From Firmicutes bacterium HGW-Firmicutes-10 (GTDB lineage Bacteria > Bacillota_I > Bacilli_A > Erysipelotrichales > Erysipelotrichaceae), in assembly GCA_002841605.1 (NCBI GenBank), contig PHAF01000079.1:1-8644 (forward strand): a stretch of DNA of 8,644 nucleotides. The letters are read 5' to 3'. Below, in pieces: positions 5,306-8,644 of this stretch. Under the pieces are notes generated by a model that saw nothing but the letters and a program-made list of their open reading frames with translations, did not search any database and was not told where the DNA came from. A program made the translations under genes and the position numbers. The stretch's first letter is position 1. Each line of letters opens with the position of its first letter.

Positions 5306-6709
5306 ATGTATAAAGAACGCAAAAACCAACAAGACGAATTGATTCTTATGACAATGGAACAGATGGTCCCCGAGGATCATCTTTTACGTAAAATTGAGGC
5401 TTCCATCGATTTATCATTCATCAATGAGAAGACCCGACCCCTTTACAGTCAAGACAAAGGTCGGCACTGTATCGAGCCGGTCGTGTTATTCAAAATCGTC
5501 ATGCTACAGTGCCTCTATGGCATCAAGTCGATGCGGGCAACGATTAAACAGTGTGAAACCGATGCTTCCTTCCGTTGGTATTTAGGCATTCCATTTGGCG
5601 AACCGGTCCCACACTATTCCACATTTTCACAAAATTACCTGCGACGCTATGCCAATACTCCCATATTTGAAGAAATCTTCGCAACCATTCTCAAACTCGC
5701 CATGAAGAGGAAACTGGTATCTGGAAGAGACCTGTTTACCGATTCGACCCATATCCGCGCCAATGCCAACAGTCGGAAATATACCAATCAGATAGAGATG
5801 GTGGTGAAGCAGCGCAAAGAGGCATTGGAGCGAGAAATCAATGGGATCCGAGAGGAACTGGGGAAAGATGCCTTTGAATTCAGTGAGGAAAGTGAAACCA
5901 AGCATACGAAAGTAAGTACAGTTGATCCTCAAAGTGGCTATTATCATCGGGATGAGAAGGAAAAAGGGTTCATGTATTTGGATCACCGGACCGTGGACGG
6001 ATTAAATAACTTCATTGTCGATGTTCACATCACTCCCGGTAATGTTCATGATTCGAAACCCTATCTCAGTCGGGTGGACTATATTCTGAACAAATATGGA
6101 TTTTCAACCGAGAATGTCGGACTAGACAGTGGTTATTACAGTTGGGACATCATGGAGGCTTTAGAGCAGAAAGACATCTTCAGTGCCATTGCTTATCGAC
6201 GGTTTAATACCAACCGCGAAGATCGAAAGAACTTCACCTATGACCAAGAGCGGGATGTATACATTTGTCCCATTGGATGTGAGCTGCCGATGCGAAACAT
6301 CGACAGATTGGGATACAAACATTACTTCGATAAGAAGCAATGTGAAGGTTGTCCGATGTTGATGAGTTGTGCCGGAAAGAGCAATCGCAAAGAAATCCGC
6401 AGACATGTGAAGCAGGAAGTATTCGATCGCGCTCGTGAAAGAAGGCTAAGTGATCATGGGAAGAATCTCTATGCTCGACGAAAGACCACGGTAGAACGCA
6501 GTTTCGCAGACAGTAAACAGAATCACGGGTATCGCTATGCCGCCCATCGAGGGTTAGCCAAAGTACAAAACTACGCTTGGCTGTCTTGTGCTGCCCAAAA
6601 CATGAAAAAGATGGCATTACTGATCCATCAACAGTCTTGTGTTTCTTACTCAAACTTCATTAATTTCATCCATTCACACCCACAGCGCCATCATCGCTGT
6701 TTTTTTTGA
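5306..6709 (+). CDS. IS1182-family DDE transposase
   Basis: This 467-aa transposase carries out cut-and-join of the element's ends. Residues 10-120 match the N-terminal domain typical of the family (MVPEDHLLRKI, then FKIVMLQCLYGIKSMRATI and FRWYLGIPFGEPVPHYSTFS). The catalytic triad is visible: D146 in LFTDSTHIRANAN, D274 in VGLDSGYYSW, and E397 in RRKTTVERSFADSKQNHGYRYA. A cysteine cluster between the second D and the E (C321, C325, C346, C349, C355) looks like a zinc-ribbon insertion. A charged helical stretch follows the first D at about 161-190. The start has GAGGGTGG upstream. The last residues (HPQRHHRCFF) are encoded by a terminator hairpin and T-tract. The frame is intact, with no sign of decay. 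Confidence 0.95.
   Translation: MYKERKNQQDELILMTMEQMVPEDHLLRKIEASIDLSFINEKTRPLYSQDKGRHCIEPVVLFKIVMLQCLYGIKSMRATIKQCETDASFRWYLGIPFGEPVPHYSTFSQNYLRRYANTPIFEEIFATILKLAMKRKLVSGRDLFTDSTHIRANANSRKYTNQIEMVVKQRKEALEREINGIREELGKDAFEFSEESETKHTKVSTVDPQSGYYHRDEKEKGFMYLDHRTVDGLNNFIVDVHITPGNVHDSKPYLSRVDYILNKYGFSTENVGLDSGYYSWDIMEALEQKDIFSAIAYRRFNTNREDRKNFTYDQERDVYICPIGCELPMRNIDRLGYKHYFDKKQCEGCPMLMSCAGKSNRKEIRRHVKQEVFDRARERRLSDHGKNLYARRKTTVERSFADSKQNHGYRYAAHRGLAKVQNYAWLSCAAQNMKKMALLIHQQSCVSYSNFINFIHSHPQRHHRCFF
6682..6707 (+). terminator. Transposase terminator inside the end of its own reading frame
   Basis: ACAGCG (6682-6687) pairs with CGCTGT (6695-6700) over a 7-nt loop, followed by an unbroken run of T to 6707. 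The stop codon TGA begins at the last T, so hairpin and tract are translated as the last residues of the transposase. Confidence 0.7.
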
Positions 6710-6715
6710 AGTATT

Positions 6716-6745
6716 AAAAAGTGCACCCTGTTAAAAGGTGCACTT
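6716..6745 (-). terminator. Minus-strand hairpin with T-tract at the right IS end
   Basis: AAGTGCACC (6719-6727) and GGTGCACTT (6737-6745) form a perfect nine-pair stem. On the minus strand it is followed by TTTTT, so it should stop transcripts entering the IS from the right. Its outer arm overlaps the inner part of the right terminal inverted repeat. Confidence 0.6.
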
Positions 6746-6757
6746 GTCATCAGTCTG
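6739..6757 (-). repeat. Right terminal inverted repeat of the IS
   Basis: The reverse complement reads CAGACTGATGACAAGTGCA and matches the left end in 16 of 19 positions. It stops on the last base before the right copy of the direct repeat. Confidence 0.8.
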
Positions 6758-6783
6758 TAAAAGATTCCGTCAGGAATCTTTTT
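6758..6783 (+). repeat. Right copy of the 26-bp direct repeat (second copy of the mscL terminator)
   Basis: It is identical to 5163-5188, including the asymmetric GTCA loop, which shows a direct rather than an inverted copy. It still forms a 10-bp hairpin with a T-tract, so the right flank of the IS also carries a terminator, now with no gene of its own. In the target duplication reading, the original sequence ran from here into the bases after 6783. Confidence 0.85.
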
Positions 6784-6870
6784 GACCGTTGCCCACAGCA
6801 CACATTTTTTTATAAATATTATCCCCCATACGGTCAAGAGTATATTACACGAGTAATAGACAAAAAGAAA
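6784..6870. other. Intergenic stretch between the duplicated terminator and the XRE control region
   Basis: No coding sequence is credible here. It is AT-rich and holds a run of seven T (6806-6812), a GACCGT/ACGGTC pair (6784-6789 and 6829-6834), and a small inverted repeat TATTAC-ACGA-GTAATA (6843-6858). I can assign no function to these. Confidence 0.4.
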
Positions 6871-6916
6871 TGTCATGACACATTTTGTCATTGACATTTT
6901 TTGTCATTTTCTGTCA
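6871..6916. promoter_or_regulatory. Cluster of six TGTCA half-sites, probable operator of the XRE gene
   Basis: A perfect palindrome TGTCATGACA (6871-6880), a second one with one-base spacer TGTCATTGACA (6886-6896), and two further direct half-sites TGTCA (6902-6906 and 6912-6916) lie within 46 bp. The second palindrome covers the -35 box and the last half-site overlaps the -10. This density and placement fit binding by a dimeric or oligomeric regulator, possibly the encoded XRE protein itself. Confidence 0.6.
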
Positions 6917-6920
6917 TAAT
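6891..6920 (+). promoter_or_regulatory. Promoter of the XRE-domain gene
   Basis: A consensus TTGACA (6891-6896) lies 18 nt before CATAAT (6915-6920). Transcription should begin at about 6927, and the ATG at 6942 follows a GAGG SD site, giving a very short leader. Both boxes overlap TGTCA half-sites. Confidence 0.65.
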
Positions 6921-6941
6921 ATCTTCAAAGAGGTAATGTCT

Positions 6942-8528
6942 ATGCAATTTAAAGATAAACTCAATCAACTAATGGAACAATTCCATATTTCAAACAGCAA
7001 ACTGGCGAAAGAAATCAATATTGATCCCTCTTTGGTTAGTCGTTGGCGTAATGGTGACCGTGTTCCGACCATGCGATCTTCGCATATTCCCTCGATTGCA
7101 GCCTATTTTTTATCTCAGAACGGTTACTCCTATCAACAAGAATACCTGAGACACATCTTGGAAGAGCAGAAGGCAGAATTACCTAATGTCAATGACCAAG
7201 TCGCTTTGCTTTCTGACTGGTTGATTCGTGACACGGCATCCTCGACTGTAGTTCGTCCGTTTGTGTCCAGTGAAGAATATGCGGAAGTTCTTTTACAGCA
7301 GATTCAAGGACTGGCAAAGGATAAACCTTCTCTATCAACTGTGCCTTCTTTCGAATTCCCGTCACCTGCATTGACATCTCAGACAAAAAAAGACTTTCAT
7401 ATGTTCTCGGGTAACTCGGGCAAGCGTAAAGCAATCGCTTATATTTTATCGTCCGTTTTAAAGAGTGATGAAAAGACTGAGTTGTTTTTAATGAGTGATG
7501 AAGATATGAGTTGGCTTACAGAAGATCGTTCATTTCAAATACAATGGCATATGCTTTTACGCGGCATCATCGAGGCTGGTCATAAAATAACGATCATCCA
7601 CACAGTACATCGTGATACTCGAGAGATTATCCAGGCCATAAATTTATGGATGCCTCTGCATCTTCTGGGTTCCATAAAGTCATATTACAATCCACGTTAT
7701 CAATCTCAGGTTGTAAAGACATCATGGTTTATTCAAAAGGATATGCGGGCATTGATTTCCTCTTCCGTAACATTTGAGGACATTGAAAACTTATCATTTT
7801 TATACGAAATCCCGGAGGTCGCCCAGTCATATCAATCACAGTTTATGGGACGTCTGACCGGATGCAAACCATTGTTTGAAATTTACAAGAAGACTCAGCA
7901 ATTCGAACTTTTGGATCGGATGATTCAAAATGTCGCTATCGTGTCTCCTACAACCAGTTGGCATCTGCATGTCAACTCAATCTTTCTGCCCGATGACGTC
8001 TATACCCGTTACAGTAAAACCTTACCGCCTTCTGCACAGAAAAATTATCTGGATAAGGTCCGGCAGTTGCGCACAAGAATGTTGAACTCGCTCTCAATCG
8101 CTCCATATACAGATATATTTCCGATTCAAGTACTGAAAGACGCGATTACTCGAGGGGCATATGTACATTTTGATCCGGTTTTCTTCTTAAGAGATGAAGT
8201 CATATGTAAGCGCAGTGAGATCAAATCAATCATTGAAAATATGATATTTGTTATAGAAAACAATGAAAAATTTCAATTATACTTTGGAAGTCACCAGCAT
8301 TCCGATAATGAAATCACGATCAATATATGTCTTAAAGAAAATACGGAAGCATTTTTGACCGCAAATGTTCAAGGATTAGTACCTTTGCTAGGATTTTATG
8401 TCCACGAGGGCAATATTCTATCATCGATGAACCATTATATGGAGGAAATCATCAATCATATTCCAACCATGCGAAGAAACCGTCCGGATGTTCTTAAAGA
8501 ATTATACAAAATGCTTGAATCAATTTAA
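6942..8528 (+). CDS. XRE-family helix-turn-helix protein with large uncharacterised C-terminal region
   Basis: This is a 528-aa soluble protein, presumably a DNA-binding regulator. Residues 5-60 form an XRE/Cro-type helix-turn-helix (SNSKLAKEINID, then PSLVSRWRNGDRVP as recognition helix). The rest has no motif I can name. Residues 178-275 look like an alternating alpha/beta domain (TELFLMSDEDM, LLRGIIEAGHKITIIHT, MRALISSSV). Residues 300-400 are mainly helical. A second alpha/beta part spans about 405-485, and a helix ends the protein. No membrane segment or signal peptide is seen. Similar long XRE proteins occur in clostridia, but I know of no function for them. I chose the start at 6942, with GAGG 8 nt upstream; ATGs at 6885 and 6936 in the same frame lie at or before the promoter or too close to the SD. 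No partner gene is visible; IS ends lie on both sides. Confidence 0.82.
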   Translation: MQFKDKLNQLMEQFHISNSKLAKEINIDPSLVSRWRNGDRVPTMRSSHIPSIAAYFLSQNGYSYQQEYLRHILEEQKAELPNVNDQVALLSDWLIRDTASSTVVRPFVSSEEYAEVLLQQIQGLAKDKPSLSTVPSFEFPSPALTSQTKKDFHMFSGNSGKRKAIAYILSSVLKSDEKTELFLMSDEDMSWLTEDRSFQIQWHMLLRGIIEAGHKITIIHTVHRDTREIIQAINLWMPLHLLGSIKSYYNPRYQSQVVKTSWFIQKDMRALISSSVTFEDIENLSFLYEIPEVAQSYQSQFMGRLTGCKPLFEIYKKTQQFELLDRMIQNVAIVSPTTSWHLHVNSIFLPDDVYTRYSKTLPPSAQKNYLDKVRQLRTRMLNSLSIAPYTDIFPIQVLKDAITRGAYVHFDPVFFLRDEVICKRSEIKSIIENMIFVIENNEKFQLYFGSHQHSDNEITINICLKENTEAFLTANVQGLVPLLGFYVHEGNILSSMNHYMEEIINHIPTMRRNRPDVLKELYKMLESI

Positions 8529-8548
8529 AAGAAGCCTAGCGGCTTCTT
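8529..8548 (+). terminator. Terminator hairpin of the XRE gene
   Basis: AAGAAGCC (8529-8536) and GGCTTCTT (8541-8548) pair perfectly over the loop TAGC, starting on the base after the stop codon. Only a short TTCTT tract remains before the IS-like end begins at 8549, so any longer T-tract may have been displaced. Confidence 0.7.
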
Positions 8549-8551
8549 CAG

Positions 8552-8582
8552 ACTGTCGACAAAGTAAGTCGGCAGTTTTTTT
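8552..8582 (+). terminator. Hairpin with T-tract at the start of the second element
   Basis: ACTGTCGAC (8552-8560) pairs with GTCGGCAGT (8568-8576) over a 7-nt loop, nine pairs with one G-T wobble, followed by T residues to 8582. It has the same form and position as 5192-5231 and would stop read-through from the XRE gene. Confidence 0.65.
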
Positions 8583-8587
8583 ATGTT

Positions 8588-8615
8588 TTGAGCACGAAAG
8601 ACCTCATGTTAAAAT
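8588..8615 (+). promoter_or_regulatory. Possible promoter for the gene starting at 8639
   Basis: TTGAGC (8588-8593) lies 16 nt before TAAAAT (8610-8615). The -10 context (ATGTTAAAATAG) resembles that of the transposase promoter in the first IS (ATGATAAAATAA). Confidence 0.4.
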
Positions 8616-8638
8616 AGAAGTATCAAGAGGGCTCGCCA

Positions 8639-8644
8639 ATGATA
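8639..8644 (+). CDS. First two codons of a gene cut by the window edge, probably a transposase
   Basis: An ATG follows the SD site AAGAGGG (8625-8631) at a spacing of 7 nt. Only Met-Ile can be read. The identification as a transposase rests only on its position relative to the IS-like end at 8549. Confidence 0.35.

Larger units (their letters stand above)
5189..6757 (+). mobile_element. Complete IS1182-family insertion sequence, 1569 bp
   Basis: The element starts CAGACTGTTGACAAATACA (5189-5207) and ends with a sequence whose reverse complement is CAGACTGATGACAAGTGCA (6739-6757), 16 of 19 identical. Both ends abut a perfect 26-bp direct repeat. Inside is one intact DDE transposase gene. The length fits the family, for which long and variable target duplications are known. 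Both ends carry a hairpin beginning inside or next to the inverted repeat and followed, reading inward, by a T-tract. Intact ends, ORF and duplication suggest a fairly recent insertion. Boundaries are inferred from the repeats in this one copy. Confidence 0.87.
8549..8644 (+). mobile_element. Probable left end of a second, related IS1182-type element (runs off the window)
   Basis: The first 16 bases, CAGACTGTCGACAAAG, match the left end of the IS at 5189 in 14 positions. A block of 17 at 8568-8584 (GTCGGCAGT plus the T-tract and AT) differs from 5217-5233 by one base. The order then repeats: a TAAAAT -10 box, a GAGGG SD site and an ATG about 90 bp from the end (117 bp in the first element). 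It starts directly at the foot of a terminator hairpin, as the first does. No right end or transposase body is visible, so it could also be a solo end or a shared terminator repeat. Confidence 0.55.

Noticed and set aside
5163..6783. The two AAAGATTCC/GGAATCTTT hairpins taken as part of the IS inverted repeats
   Set aside because: The stems are palindromic and fit either reading, but the GTCA loop has the same orientation in both copies, which marks a direct repeat outside the element.
6691..6897. Minus-strand ORF of 68 codons between the IS and the XRE gene
   Set aside because: It runs across the duplicated terminator and the right IS end, has no SD site or known motif, and its composition follows the hairpins. 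It is best read as a chance frame.
5189..8644. Composite transposon carrying the XRE gene between two IS copies
   Set aside because: The left IS has its own direct repeat on both sides, as expected of an independent insertion, and the second element is only an end so far. Sequence beyond the window is needed.
1..8644. CRISPR array, tRNA, rRNA or riboswitch
   Set aside because: No regularly spaced repeats, no cloverleaf-like or conserved rRNA segments, and no long structured leader were seen on either strand by eye.

Overview
The window looks like chromosomal DNA of a low-to-moderate-GC Bacillota (Firmicutes), perhaps a clostridial or erysipelotrichial relative. The grounds are purine-rich Shine-Dalgarno sites of the GGAGG type, clear sigma-A promoters, hairpin-plus-T-tract terminators, and a CadC/CadA metal-efflux pair of the Gram-positive type. 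No species can be named from the sequence alone. There are no tRNA, rRNA, CRISPR or riboswitch features that I can see, and no gene-free stretch longer than 300 bases.

Left part, all on the minus strand. At the edge is the N-terminal third of a 23S rRNA (uracil-C5)-methyltransferase of the RlmD/RlmCD/TrmA type, with its TRAM domain and iron-sulfur cysteines. Next comes a small protein related to inorganic pyrophosphatase that lacks the catalytic aspartates; it has its own strong promoter. Upstream of it is a compact operon of three genes: a CadC-type ArsR/SmtB metal sensor, a P1B-2 (Zn/Cd/Pb) efflux ATPase one base downstream, and a DEDDh 3'-5' exonuclease overlapping the ATPase by 11 nt. A near-consensus promoter and a SmtB/CadC-like palindromic operator precede the operon. 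They place the sensor's real start at position 4184, not at an upstream ATG that overlaps the transcription start. A glyoxalase-I-like VOC gene follows, and its terminator abuts the cad promoter. The divergent plus-strand gene is mscL.

Right part, plus strand. A complete 1569-bp IS1182-family insertion sequence (5189-6757) sits exactly at the foot of the mscL terminator. It has imperfect terminal inverted repeats (16 of 19 identical), one DDE transposase gene, and hairpin-plus-T-tract structures at both ends. A perfect 26-bp direct repeat abuts the element on both sides and consists of the whole mscL terminator, so the target duplication copied the terminator. To its right is a 528-aa protein with an N-terminal XRE helix-turn-helix and a large C-terminal region I do not recognise. 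Its promoter carries six TGTCA half-sites in 46 bp. Its terminator hairpin is directly followed, at 8549, by a sequence closely matching the left end of the IS (inverted repeat, subterminal hairpin with T-tract, promoter, SD and ATG). This is probably the left end of a second, related element running off the window.

The two themes are metal and stress homeostasis (sensor, efflux pump, exonuclease, glyoxalase-like enzyme, osmotic release valve) and an IS group that appears to target intrinsic terminators. The most notable observations are the terminator-sized target duplication with a second element in the same kind of site, and the orphan XRE protein with its TGTCA-rich control region.
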